Shown here in pieces: positions 39,867-53,690 of a stretch of DNA of 64,000 nt; position 1 is the first letter of the stretch, and each line of letters opens with the position of its first letter. The stretch comes from Vanilla planifolia (taxonomy: Eukaryota > Streptophyta > Magnoliopsida > Asparagales > Orchidaceae), in NCBI GenBank assembly GCA_023846275.1, contig JAIUJO010000087.1:1582148-1646147 (forward strand), written 5' to 3'. The position numbers and the translations under genes were made by a program. A model generated the notes under the pieces. The model was not told where the DNA came from and did not search any database. It saw nothing but the letters and a program-made list of their open reading frames with translations.

Positions 39867-41208
39867 TAGAAGATCTAAAAATACATACTTTTATGACTAT
39901 TTATTTGATGATAACGAACTATCTAATAAATCTTATTAATTATCATGTGAATATACATTAAAAAAAATAATTTTTAATATATATTTTTTGATATATTTTG
40001 ATGTTCAAACTTTAATTATATTACAATAATAAGAAATTATGTATATTGTAATTTAAATTAAAATGAACTTGTAAGGTAAGAATTATTTTCATTAAAAATT
40101 ATTTCATATAAATAAAAAATAAATTATGTAATACTTAGATAATAATTTATATTATTTATTTTAATAAAATTTTCTATAAATTAAGGTGAAAGCTAGTGTA
40201 AATATTACAAATTATTGTAATATTAAAATCAAAGGAATAGATTTCTTAGTTAATATAAATTAATAAATTTACCATTAATTGTATCACAAACTTATAATTA
40301 TGTATGGTTATGTTATTATTAATATATCATAGTATACAATATATATATATATATATTTGCAATTATGTTAGTAAATATGTAATATAAATAGCAACATAAT
40401 GTATGAAATATTATATTAAAGTGTGCACAAAAGAGTCTTCTTAATTAATAATAATTGATAGAGCCAAAAAGTAGATAATTGAGATGAAAATTAATAGAAT
40501 AATGACAAAATCATAGAGAGATGAGATAGATATAGATGAAAATAGTGATATTGAGAGAATTAAGATATGATAAAAAGGAAATAATATTGATATCTACTAA
40601 ATTATAGTACATATCTAAGCAAATAACATTTAATAAATTAGTTTACATTAGTTATTATAAAGCTCATTTATTATCATTATATTTGAGTTCAATATAATTG
40701 ATGTATTATATATATTAAAAATTAGAGATGTTATGACAATTAATTAAGTTAGTAAAATTTTTAAAAAATAATATAATTTATTTTATTTATAATTTAAATG
40801 CATAATGGACTGTGTGTATTAATATTATGTTATCATCGCATATATTATAAAGAAAAGTTTACAATAATATTAATTTACTTAACTTAATAGTTTGATTATA
40901 TATCAAATTTTTTTAGTAATATTTCAATATAGAGTGAAACGAAGTGACAAATGAGAAGGTGAAAAGGAGATAATGTGATGATATGATTTAGGAAATAAAA
41001 AGATAGAGAGATATAAATGCGAGAGAGAGAGAGAGAAAGGAATTTGAGACATTAAGTAATTATTTTAACATTATTAAGGTAATATTAGTAAATAATAATT
41101 ATAGTTGAAATTATTAAAAAATAGTATATAATTTTGTTATCTATTAATAAATATATACACATTATTATAACTGTGACCCATTTATTTGAAAAATAAATGC
41201 TATGAAAA
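39867..41208 (-). repeat. 5S-unit spacer, minus orientation, short GA tract
   Basis: Spacer B runs to about 40,440. A short purine tract follows after AATTGATAGAGCC (40,448-40,580), then spacer C, a reduced GA tract (40,930-41,045) and a shortened spacer A. The unit length is about 1.46 kb, almost the same as the unit at 35.95-37.43 kb. No gene is seen. Confidence 0.7.
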
Positions 41209-41330
41209 AACATTTAAAATAGGACTTCTCAAGAACACACCCACTCAAAAGCTATGCTTATCAAAGCATGATTAATATTTGAGTTTAGATAAGATCAATG
41301 CTTTAATCCTTGTCTGGAAATAGGCACATA
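41209..41330 (-). pseudogene. Degenerate 5S rRNA-like copy (minus 5)
   Basis: AGGACTTCTCAAGAACACACCCA matches the reverse-complemented C box and 3' region. TTATCAAAGCATGATTAATATTTGAGTT matches the A box and AACTC (41,258-41,285), and GATCAATGCTTTAATCCTTGTC the 5' part. An AAATGCTATGAAAAAA flank lies to the left, equal to the conserved 3' flank on the minus strand. Confidence 0.78.
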
Positions 41331-42170
41331 GAAATATACTAAAAATTTCCTAACTTATCATTTTTATATGTTTTTTAAAAATAATGTTATGCCTATTACA
41401 ATTACCATAATATATTCCAATATTAATATGCTTATTTTATTGAATTAATGAGATTTTTTTTATTATAATTTTCTTTAAAGTAGACATTCATACATAAAAT
41501 TTGTTTCTAAGAAATTATAGTTATTTAAAATTTATTTTATGTATTAATTATAAATGATGAAATACAAAACAAAAGGTTTTATTATAATTATTATTTAAAT
41601 TATTAATCTTAATTAAACCATTATGTATGTTAAGTAAAACAAACTCATACATAGTACAAATTACTATAATTTTTATTTATATATTCTTAATTATTATAAA
41701 TAATTAAATTTATCATTAATTATATAGTAAACATATAATTTTTTGTAGACTTTAATACTCATATAATATAATATATGTTATACATATCATTTTTTGCATT
41801 CATTTTTATAAATATATAACATAAATATTAATCAAATACATGACATTATTGTGAAGTGCATAACAAACTGAAATCTTGATTAATATTAATTGATAGAGTT
41901 GGAGAAAAATGTTTGAAATAGGAGATTCCTTCTACAAAAGAGATGTATTGAAACATGGAGAGATAAGAGAGTGAGACATAAAAAATAGTGATAGAGAGAA
42001 AAGAGAGTAGATTAAATGTAAAGGGAACATTTTCATTTCAAATTATATATATTTTTTTAAAATAAATAGTAATGCAAAAAAATTATAATTATATTATTTA
42101 ATATGAAATATAGATTAATATTACATATTAATTATAAAAAAAATAAATTATTACACATTAATCAGATATG
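41331..42170 (-). repeat. Last minus-orientation 5S-unit spacer
   Basis: Spacer B is followed by the TTAATTGATAGAG word (41,884) and a purine tract (41,890-42,030) and by AT-rich spacer C, which stops at about 42,170 where the strand polarity reverses. No gene is seen. Confidence 0.65.
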
Positions 42171-42700
42171 TTCAATCTTTATCATTATATTTTGCTTTAT
42201 TATCGCTTTTGTCTATTTGTAATTGTCTAATTCTTTGTCTTTGTCTTTCTTTCCTTTGATGACTCTTCACACTCCCTCACTTCCTTTCCTCTTTCATTGT
42301 TAGTTTAACCTCCTTCCCATTCATTTATTCTTTCTTTCTATCTTTTTAATAGATCCTTCTTTATTTCTCTATCCATCTCCTTCTCACTCTCTCTTCATTA
42401 GTATACTTTTTATCTATATAATACAATTTCTCAACTTGCTTCAAAAATAATCTTTCACACTCTCTTCCCTTTGTGTCATTATAAGTCTCCCTTGCTCTCT
42501 TCCTCTGTCAATATATTCAACATAATTTATCACTATTGTCTATTCAAACTTATTCCAATCTCCTCCATCACTTCTCTCTATATTTTACTCATTCCCCTCT
42601 CTATCTTTCCCTTACAAGTATCTCTCTTCACTTTATTTTCTTCCATGTTTAACCTCTTTCACTTTATATTACTCACTCATAAAATATAAATTAAAATATT
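42171..42700 (+). repeat. Pyrimidine tract marking an orientation switch
   Basis: About 500 bp of CT-rich sequence (CTTTCTTTCC, CTCTCTTCCTCTG) on the + strand, the polarity of plus-orientation 5S units. It lies against minus-orientation sequence on the left. No 5S core follows it. The + strand frame at 42,471-42,689 only reads the tract. Confidence 0.65.
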
Positions 42701-45700
42701 TGGTATATAATACATTTTAGTAAATATTTTGTGCTACTATATATTAATATAATAAAAATTATTAAGTTTATTCGAATTATTATAAACATATGCTCATTTT
42801 ATTGTTAGTATCACAAAATAACAAAAAATCATTTTTTCTTTTTACTAATTTCTAAAATGAATATTAGAATAAAATTAAGAAATAATGAGTATGAGTTCAT
42901 AATAAGTACAAGTATAAAAATAAATGAAATAATTTTATTTATTTCTATTATCTTATTCTTAGTAATTTCTAATTAAGATTAAGGATTTCTAATTAATTAT
43001 TAAATTATAATAATAGAAATTAATTTATTTTGTATAAAAAAGTTCTTAAATAGTTAATAATAATTTTCTTGTCTATCATTTTTTACATATTGTTGTAAGG
43101 AATAATATGTTTAAGAAAGAGAAACTATGAAGAACAAAAATCATAAAATGATGATGGACAATAAAAAGGGAAAACATTGAACACAAAAAAGGACTGAAAT
43201 AAGAGCATAATAATATAAAAAATCATATTAAAGTAATGAAATAAGTTAAATAATAAATTTAAATAAAAATATGGAAGAATAAATATAGCATTAAAAGAAT
43301 TAAATAAAATAGATGTGGAAGAGTAAGAAGAAAAACAACACAAATAAAATAATAAGAATAAATATTAAATATTTTAAAATAATAATAATAATATTATTAT
43401 TAATTTTTACTATGATTAATTTATATTATATTTCCGTTTTTTTTAATATATTAATAAAATATCATAGTAAAACTTATTAATAATATAAGAATAATTGAAA
43501 TATGTATTTTTAAAATTGTTATGATTCATTAGTTTTTATGCAAATATGTATTTTTAAAATTATTATGATTCATTAGTTTTCTTATAATAATTTTAAATTA
43601 TAGATGGTGTTTTTTAATATATTTTAAAAAACAAAAAATAGTGTTAAAAAATAAAAAATAATTTATAAATATTCTTCTTCTTAATTATAAGAGAATTAGA
43701 TATATATTAAAAATTGTTAAAAATTTTCTTAGTTTCCATAGAATAATAAGTAATAATTTTTAATCTTCACTTTTTTACTTTCTATTTATTAGCCATATTA
43801 TTCTTCTTTTGATAAATATCATGTGTCTTATTCTACTCCTTAATCGTCATTTGAAATATGATATTAAAGATAGACGTAAAAATAATGACTAAAAGGAGAA
43901 AGAGAAAGGATAGAGAGGGAGGGATAAGGGGAGAGAGAAGAAGGAGAAATTGGGAGACATGAGAAATAGATATGGAAAATATATGGATAAATAAAATAAA
44001 GAATAATGAGATAGAATAGAAAAATAACATTAAGAGAAAAATGGCAAGAAAGAGAGTGCATGATAAAGTGATAGAGGGAATAAACGAGTGACAAAGATAG
44101 AAGAGGTCAATATAAGGGGAAGGGAGAGGAAAACAGAGAAAAAGAAATAAAATAGGGAAGAAGGAGAAAGAGAGTGAGTAAAGAAGAGCGAGAAATACAT
44201 AATCAATGAGAGAGAAAAAGAAAAGAGAGTAAGGGACCATCAATTAATAAAATAAGATGGTTGATAAATAAGGAGGAGATAAGAGAGGATGTGTGCAATA
44301 TGATAGAATAAATTGAGAAGATAGCTAAACAAAGATGTTCAAAAAAGGAGAGAGTTTCGAGGAGAGTAAAATGAAAGAGAATAGTAAGGAGAGTATTAGA
44401 AAGAGAAAATAATGAGACAAAATGAAGGAGAGAAGAGATTAAAAAAGTTTGATATACACAAATTAGAAATTAAGTGAGATATATAGAGAAGACAAAGTGA
44501 AACAGTTGGAAAAAAGAAATAGGAAAGATTTAGTGGAGGGAGTGAGAGTGAAAAGGGAGAAAGAGAGTTTATGAAAGACAAATTGAATGGAGAACAAAAC
44601 AAAATAGGCTTGGTTGAGTAGATAAAAGAAAGTAAGTTAGAGATGAAAGATAGAAAAAGAATATGAAAAAGCATGATATGCCAAAAGTGAAACAAGTAGA
44701 AATAAAGAGGGATGAGGGGTGTGAACCAAGTCAAATAGAGAATTTAAGAGAGAGGTTGAGTGATAAAAAATTAGAAAGATTGTTAAGAATAAATTCCTTG
44801 AGGAGAGAAGTTATATAGTCATATAGACATGAAGAGGTATTGAAGGTATGAGAAAGAGTGGCAAGGAGATAAATATGATAATAAAAAGGGAATTAGGGTA
44901 ATATATAGAATAGCGAGAAGATTAGGAGATGAACAAGTGCAATAAAAAAATTAAGGGAAAAGAGAATGTCAAAAAAGCCAGTTGGAGCGATGAAAAGAGA
45001 GAGAGAAGAGACATAAAGAGATGTTGTAATGAAAACAAGAAATAAACAATGGGGGACATAGAGAGAGATATAAAGAATGAAAAAAATAAGGATGTAAGGA
45101 GAGAATCAATAAAGAGCATATAAACGATGTAATGGACAAGATAGAGGTAAGAGAGAAAGTGTGAAAAAAGATAGGGTAGATAATAATGATAAAAGAAGAA
45201 ATAGAGAGAGGAAGGGAGAAGAAAGTGGTAAAGTGCTTTGAGAATTTATGATGGAAATAAAAGAATGACGGATAGGGATGGTAAAGAGAAATGGAGAGCA
45301 TGAGATAATAAGAATGAGATAAAATACTATTATAGAGTAAAGAAAAGAGAGGATAAATTGATAGAGATTAAAGGGATATATATAAAAATAAGAAATAATG
45401 TGTGAATGAAAAGTAGGTTTAAATGAGAGAGAATAAGGTAAAGAGTAAAGGAGTGTAAAAATTGATCAAGAGAAAAAGAAGAAAATGACAAACAACTTAA
45501 ACAATGCAAAACAAAAAAGGAGAAAGGGAAACAAACACAGGGAAAAGTAAAGTGCAAGATAGAACACAATAGACAGACATAAAGATATAAAGAGAATTAC
45601 AAAAATAAATAATGTAAGTTGTAGAGAAGTATAAGAGGAGCAATAAAAAGAAAAAAGGAAGAGAAAGAGAGAGAAGAGAAGAAACAAGAGAGATAATAGA

Positions 45701-48000
45701 GGGAGATAGAAGATAAACATTATGATAAAGAATGTGATATAGAAATACCATATAGATAGAGACATAATAGTAAATAACCAAAATTAAGAGATTGATAAAG
45801 TGAAATAATATTTTAGAGACTTTGAGAGTTTAAAAGAATGAAACAACAGAGTTAAAAAATAGAGAGAAGTGATAAATAGGAGAGAGAATGAATGAGATAG
45901 AGATATAAGATGATAGAAGATAGAGAGAAGGTAGAGAAGAGACAAAGGAAAAGGGAATGAAAATATATGATGAAAGAGGTAAATATACAATGAGATAGAT
46001 AAAAGTGTACAAAAGAAGTGGAGGAAAAGGGAGATAGATAGAAAATAAAAAAATAAAGAAAAACTACAAGAAAATATAAATTGGTAAAAGAAAATGGGGA
46101 ATGATAAAGAAAGATAAAAAGAGAAAATGAAATAGAAGGCAATCAACCATAGGAAGAAGGATAAAGAAGAGAATACAAAGGGAACATGAGAGAGAGAGAG
46201 GAGTCTATAAGAGAGTTCAACAAAATCAAATGAAAGAGATTTTGTATGATTATTATGATAAAGGATTCAGGAAGGGAGAAATAGATTGAGAAAGCACCTT
46301 AAAGAGATTGATAAGAAAGATAAGGAGAAAAGAGAGAGAAGGAATAAGGAGGATAGAGAAAAGAGAAAGAGAGATAATAAATAAAAGGAAAAAGAGAATT
46401 AAGAGGTTGAGTTGGAGAGAAACAAAAAAGTTATGAGAAAAAACATTTTCTAAGATAAACATATATATTGTAAATATGATAAAAATTATTAAAAGAAAAA
46501 GAATGACAACTAATAATTATTATCATTAAGTAATAAATATTAATAATTAAATAAGGGTGGGAGAGATAAATTGTGAGATACTTTTTTGGAGGAAGAAGAG
46601 AGAGAAGAGACCAAATTTTAGTTAAAAAGAGAATACAATTGAAAGAAAGAAAGCAATATTTATTGAGACAAATTAGAGAAATACGTAATAAAGAGAAAAT
46701 AATTTGGAGTAAGGGGAGAGAATGGAAGAGTGAGAAAGTAAAATATAACAAGTGAGCGAAGTCAATTAGCGTGTGAAGAGAGAAAAGAGAGGATAGAGAT
46801 GGTAATTAAAGGAAAAGAAGTTAAAATAGAAAGATAGATAATTTGAGAGATAAAATGGGTGATAAAGAAAAGAGCGAGACTAACTAAGAGAAGGGGTGAT
46901 AAAATGAATGATACGAATAATGGGAAAGTGGGAGAGAGATTCTAAGAGAGAGAAGGTAGTGATAGATAAAAGTTATGGGATTGAAGAAGAGGGAGGGAAA
47001 ATGAGGCAAAAGAGGAGAGAACGAGTTAGTGAGAGAAAAAGAATGATATAAATAAAGATAAAGAAAAGAGGGAAGACATATTATTATGATTGATAGATAA
47101 GAAGGGGATGAATAATAGAGTGAAAAATAATCATGGACTATTGAGGGTGTAAGAGAGGAAAGAGAAATATTAGGACAATAATAGAGAGATAAACAAAGAG
47201 AGAAAAAAAAGGTCATAATGTAATGAGAGGGAAACAAATAGATAAAGATAGAAGTAACCAAAGGCACCTGAGAGCAAGCAAATGATAACAACTTAAAGTT
47301 TGGAAATTGAGAAAGTAATGTGGGAGATGAGAGAGACAATATAGAGTGAAAGTGAAAGTGGGAGAAGAGATTAAGAAAGAAGAAACGACAAAAATGAGAT
47401 TGAAAGTGTTAGACAGATAGTGCAAAGTTATAGAGAGAAGACAACATCAAAGAGATCAAGAGATAATGAGAGATAAAAAAAGAGAGAAATAAGACAAGAG
47501 GAAAATAGTAACAAAGAAGAGAAAGTAACATAAAGTAGAGGGAGACTAAGTGAGTTATATCTTGCTAGAGAGAAGAAAGAAAGACATAGGGAGGTGTGAA
47601 AGATTGATTAGTAATGGGGAGGAAGAAAAAGATTTATAGATCTTGTTATTTGGAGAGACAAGAAAAAAATGATAAAGTTGTAAAAAAAATGAAAGATTAA
47701 GTAGGAGAGAAAGAGGAAGATAGAGAGAAACCAGTGGAAAAAGATAGTTTTAAAAAGTGACACATCAATTCATAAGTGGCAAAGAAGTGAAAAAGAAGAA
47801 ATATAGAAGGAAAGAACAAATGATATAGGGAGAAGAGCAAGCTAAAAGGGAGAGAATTGTGGGTAAAACAAGACAGTGACAAGGATGAAGGATGTGATAA
47901 GGAAAGGCCCAAATGTTTTATGAGCACAAAATAGTAGGAGACATGAAAACTGATATGACCTTACAAATAGGGAGACAGAGAAAGATTAATGTTTGAGAGT
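42701..48000. repeat. GA/AT higher-order repeat, unit 1
   Basis: An AT-rich lead (42,701-43,100) is followed by a short purine module (about 43,105-43,350), an AT segment (43,350-43,840) and a long GA-rich block (43,840-47,990). The block ends with GGCCCAAATGTTTTATGAG and ATTAATAATCCTATAAT before the next AT segment, wording shared with the end of the next unit. Minus-strand Ser/Leu/Phe-rich frames throughout are complements of the purine strand. No gene or 5S core is recognised. Confidence 0.7.
43498..43581. repeat. 44-bp tandem duplication
   Basis: AAATATGTATTTTTAAAATT followed by a TTATGATTCATTAGTTTT segment occurs at 43,498 and again at 43,542. Copies differ at one base in the aligned part (ATTG against ATTA) apart from the end. 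It is a recent local duplication in an AT segment. Confidence 0.9.
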
Positions 48001-51000
48001 GTTGAAGTAAAGATGAGCATGAATAATAAATTAATAATCCTATAATTTGACATTATTGTGAGAAGAAAATATAAAAATTAGTTTTTTAATATTAATTATT
48101 AAATCTTATATGAAGTTATCAATTATTATTAGAAAAAATTATTATTTCATAATAATAACTTTTATATAAAAATTTCTTAATAATTGTAGCACTTATTAAT
48201 TACAATTACAATGTTTAGAATATTTTTTTATTAATTATGAATCATAATGTTTTTAATTCCTATAATTTTTTTTCCTTTTGAAATCCTCTTAAAAATTATA
48301 TTTAATTATGCTTATTAAATTTCAGTTATTGTTTATTGTACATAATATGTTAATAAAATTAGTATTAATTATAAACACAAAATGCAAAATTTCATAAGAA
48401 AATTAATATTTAAATTTGATAATGTTTGTCACTTGAATCATTATTACTTATTCATATAATAATTTTTTAATTATTATAAGTTTTCTAAAAATAATTAATT
48501 ACTATTCAAGAAATGTGGAATAGAATAATTGTTTTTAATACCAATGATTAGTTGGCCAAATTTTAATAACAAAACTTTTTTCTCAAGTTAATTATAATTA
48601 TAACTGCTTACATAAATAAAATATAAAATTAATATAATTATTATTTTGTGATAAATTCCTTTTAAGAAGAATAATTTATAATTACAAAAAATATAATAAT
48701 AATTACTCTATTCTTGATCAATGTTTTAATTATACTTGATAATTATAAAAATTAATTCTTAAGTATAGTTTATAGAACATCAAAATTAAAAAGTTAATTG
48801 ATTATTAATTATAATAATAGTAATAAGAACGTTTTTCGTAAGTAAGATATTAAATAACAAATAAATTTCTTTTGCTTTCCTTTTGTTTTCGAATTCTAAA
48901 ATGAATATGATGACAAACATTAAGAAAAACCAAATGATAATTCATTATAAATTAAGCTTAAAAAAGGAATAATTTAATATCTTTCTATTAATTTTTTTTA
49001 GCAATTACTAATTAAGAAAAAAATTAAACAAACTTATGTAATTACTTATTCAATTAAAATAATAATATTTAAATTTTTTTAGAATATATTTAAATTAATT
49101 ACTAAATATTTTCTTTTGCCTTCTTATTTTTTTATGTATTGTTTTAATGACAATGTGATTAAAATAGAAAAACAATGGTAAAGGAATAATATAAAATGAT
49201 GGTTGATAAAAGGAAGAATAAGAAAATGTAAAGCAAAAAAATATATTAGAGGAAGGGAATAATAATAAAAGAAATTGGAGCAAATGAAGAATTAAGATAT
49301 AAGAAAAATAAAATAGGATAAGTTTCAAAAATATGCATGAGAATAAGAAGAACTAGAAGAAACACATGTGATGAAATAAGAAAACAAATACGAGGAAGGA
49401 AAAAATGAATATTGCTAATCAATAAGAAGAAAAATGGATTTTCATTAATAATAATAATAATAATATTTACTATGATCATGATATTATTTTGTTATATTTA
49501 TCATATTTATAAAATAAAACATAATTCTTAATAATAAAAAAATAATAACACAATTAAATAATTCTTATAATATTACAAGATGTTAATTATTTTATAATAA
49601 ATTTTAATTATTAATAGTACAATAAATTTAATTATTAATTGCATCTAAAATGATAAAAATTTATTTTTTAATAATATAATGTAAATATTTTATTCCAAAA
49701 AATGCTTTATCTATTTCAATTCATTACTAATATCTATTAAGATACAAAGCATAATTTATAATTGTTCTTCTTATTTAAAAGTTACTTTGATAACTTTTAA
49801 AACTTATTAAAAATTTTCCAATTTTTATATAACAATTTTTATTCTTTAATTTACTACATTTAATTTGTTAGTCACATTAACTTCTTTTCATTCAAGTAAT
49901 GTTTCTTATTCTTTTTTTATTTTCTTTTTAAATAGTATTTTGAAGATAAACATTTAAATTGTCACCAAAAAGAAGAAAGACAAAAATAAATAAGAAGTAA
50001 AAATGAAAATGGTGACAAAATACATTTATATGAAATATTTATAGATAAATTGAAATTTGGAATGACAAGAAAAAAGATAAAAAATAATATGAAATAAATT
50101 ACATAAGAGTGCATACTAAGTAAGAGAGGGAATGAGTAAGAGAGAAAGATAGAAGTGATTAGTATATGGAGATGGTAGTTTAAGAGAGAGAAAGAAATAA
50201 AGGAGTAGAGACTGAGAGAAAGAGAGAGTGAATGAGTATGATAAAGCAAGAAAGAGATAATTATAGACTATTAGAGAAGGAATAAGTTAATAGATTAGTT
50301 GATGAAGTGATAATGTGGAGATATGAGAAGAGGAAATTAGTTGAGATATAATTGGTTAAAAGACTTTGACAAAGAGAAATGGAGGAGAGAGTTTTGGAGA
50401 GAGTAAGATAAAAGAGAGAGTTGAAAGCAGAATATTATAAAGGAAAAAAGAGACCAAAATGATCGAACATTGAGGTAGATAAAGAGTTTGATATAAATAA
50501 GATAAAACTTTAGGTAGATATAGAGAGAAGGTAATGTGAGTGATGGGAAAAGAAAAAGATATAAAAGAGTTAGTAGAAAGAGAAAGTGAAAAAACAACAT
50601 AGTTAAGAAAAAGAAAAGTTCAATGGAGAATAGAATAAAGAAAGAGAGTCGTAATAGATAAGAGAGGATTAGAGATGCAAGAAAGTAGAATAAAGAGAGT
50701 GAGCATGATAGAAGAGAAGTGAGACTAGTAAAATAGTTCAAGAGAGACAAAGAGGGGAAGAGAGATGTGTGAAATCAAGAAAGCAAGAAAGAGGTTGAGT
50801 GATAGTAAAATAAAGAGAAAGGAAGATATTCCTTATAGGAAAGAGGGCATTTAAAGAATGATACATGAAGTGATTATGAAGGTATAAGAAAGAGTGGTAA
50901 AGCGATGGATGAGTGATGAAAAAATAAAATAGAGCAATATATAGATGGGAGAGAAGGTAAGGAAATTGAAATGTGAGATATATAACAAAGAGTAAATAGA

Positions 51001-53690
51001 GAGTGAAAAGGGTGAGAAAGAGTGGTGAAAAGAGGGAGTGATAAAGAAAAGAAATTAAAAGATAGTTGGACAACAGAAGGAAAATAACTAAAGAAGAACA
51101 TAAAGAGAGATAGAGAGATAAAAAGTAAAGAGAAGAAAGAGGAGAAAAAAGAGCAATAAAGGGTTGGCAAAAAGTATTAGAGAGATAAAAGAATGATGGA
51201 TATAGAGGATGAAGAGAAATAGAGAGCTACAGGTACTATGAATAGGATTGATGATATTAAAGAGAAGAGCAATGGGTGTAACAGAAGGAGGTTAATAGGA
51301 TATAGAAAGAGGTGAAGTCAAGAAGAGTGAATAGTTATGAAGAGAACAAAAGTAAAAGATAAAGAATTTGACTAATACAAAGAGACGAAAAAAGGTAATG
51401 AGATAAATAAATATGGAGAGAGAAGAAAAGTGTAGAATATATAATAAAAGGTAGAGATATAGATTAAAGGGACATCTTAACATAATAACTTAATGAGTAA
51501 AGAAGTATATGTAGATAGATAAAAAAATGATTAACAAGGCAAAGAGAGAGAACTACAAGAAAGAAGAGTGATAATAGAGAAAGAAGTTAAACACTATGAC
51601 AACGAATATGACAAAGAGAGACTAAATACTTTGAGACAAAAAGAAAAGGTGCAAATGTTAGGGTGAGATAAAAAGGTACTTCAAGAGAGAAAGGAGATCT
51701 AAAAGGAGAGAGAGATTAAGGAGAAGTTGAAAACAAGAGAAAAAATGAGATAGAAAATAGAGTAAAAAGAGATAAATGAAAAGGATGAAAATTAAAATAA
51801 GGAATTATACACAACAAGAGAGATATAAAGTAAAATAAAGGAAGTGAGAGAAGAGAGAAGGAATATAAAGAGATAAACAGGAAATGAAAAAAAAGTAGAT
51901 TAGGAGACAAATGTGAGAAAGGTAAATAGATAAAAATAAAAAGGGAAAGAAAAAAACCAAGAGGGACAATGATAATGAAGAGGAGAAATAAGGGAACAAG
52001 AGCGAACAAGATAGAGAGTTTAAAGTAATAAACAAAAACAAAAATGGAAAACATTGGAGATTGAGCAATGAGAAAGGAAGAGAGAAATAGAATGAGAAAG
52101 TGACTTATAAGGAATGAAAAAAAAGATAAAGAAGGAAACATAAGCTAGAAGTGATAGAAAAAGGAGAGAAAAAAATAGAGAAGAGAATGAGAAAAGGGAA
52201 AAGATTAAGAGGTTGAGACTAAGATAGATAGAGATAAATTCTTAGAGGGAAAATGAAAGAAATAGAGATACAGATGATGGATGAGAAGACAAGGGAGAAT
52301 GTAAGTGAAAGAATAAAAGTGAGATTTATAGAGACAAAGGGGGAGAAATACACAATAATGAGTGAGGGTAAGATGTGAAAGGAGAGAATGAAAAGTGAGA
52401 GAGCAAGAGACAAAAAATCAAAGGGTGTGAATTTTAAAGTTAAAAGAAAGAGGGGGTAAGAGAAGTGAGCGAAGAGAAAATACAAAGAGGTTAAGTGAGA
52501 GATCACATAGGTTGTCGAGAGAGGAGATAGACAAGGAGTGTATGACATTAACATAATGGAAGACAAATAATGGGAAAGAAGGACAAAGATTCCACAAGAG
52601 ATATGGTGGAGAGATAAAGAGTAGTTATAAGAAGGGAGAAAAGTGAGAGGGAATGAGGCAAAGAGAAGATGAATAGAGTGAGGAGGTTGTGAGAGATTAT
52701 GAAAGACAGGAAAATAAAGAGTGGGAAGAGAAAGATGGCTATAAGTGATTGATGAGAGTGAGAAGAATGATAGGGTGAAAGCATGAAGAGTGAGTGACAG
52801 CAAAAGAGAGATAGGCTAGAGAATGTTCTTGAGAGGGTCGAGGGATACTGTGACAATGTTGAAGAGATCAATAAAATAAGACAACAAAGTTAGTGTGATA
52901 GCGATGGAAAAAATAGTGATAATGGCAAAGATAAAAAAGCAAGTGCAAGAATCCATAAGAAAATAAAAAAATTGAGGAAAGTGAGAAGGTGATAAGAAAG
53001 ATGGTTAAGAAAATTATGAGAGAAAGAGAGATAAAGAAATGATATTAAGTAAGAGAGAGCAAAAAGATTGATATGTGAGAGAATTATAAGGGACATAATA
53101 CAAATTTACATTGAGAAGATAAAGCTAAAAAAGAGCTATAGGTTGTGAGAATAAGATAAAAAGGAGATATAATAAGGGAGGGAAAAAATTATTAAGTAGA
53201 GAAGGTGATACATAAAAGAGAGAAAATGAGTAAATGATATGTAGCTTAAAAGAAGATATAAAGAGAAGTCTAGGTGAGAGAGATTGATGAGTCATAGAGA
53301 GAAAGAAATACATTTTTAGAGATTTTTATTTAGAGAGAGAAAGAGAAGAAAAATAAAAAGGGAGTCAAACATTAAGATTAAGAGAGAAAAAAGGAGGAGA
53401 GCAATGCAAAGAAATTATTTTAAAAAGAGACACACTAATTGAATGAGAAAAAACAAAAAGAGAGGGAGATGTAATAGAAAAAAAGAACAACTTAAGAAGG
53501 AGAACATCATGAAAGAAAGAGAGACAATTGAAAAAAAAATGATACAGGCTACAATAAAGAATGTGAAGGTGAGAGGCCCAAAAATTTTGTGAGAGAAAAA
53601 ATTATTAATAAAGGGATACAGATAGAGAGAGAAAGAGAAAGTATTGTTGGAGAGAAAAGAGTAATATGAAGAATTAATTATTAATCCTAT
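48001..53690. repeat. GA/AT higher-order repeat, unit 2
   Basis: An AT-rich segment (48,001-49,110), the short purine module (about 49,140-49,440), a second AT segment (49,440-49,930) and a long GA block (49,930-53,690). Landmarks shared with later units are a GAATTTGACTAATAC word at 51,364, a GAGGGACAATGATAATGAAGAGG stretch near 51,960, and ATTAATCCTATAAGGAAACATTATTTTGA near 53,675. No gene is seen. Confidence 0.72.

Noticed and set aside
24402..41330. Functional 5S rRNA genes
   Set aside because: Every copy has multiple substitutions in at least one of the A box, intermediate element or C box, two are truncated, and flanks lack a clear TATA-like element at the expected upstream position.
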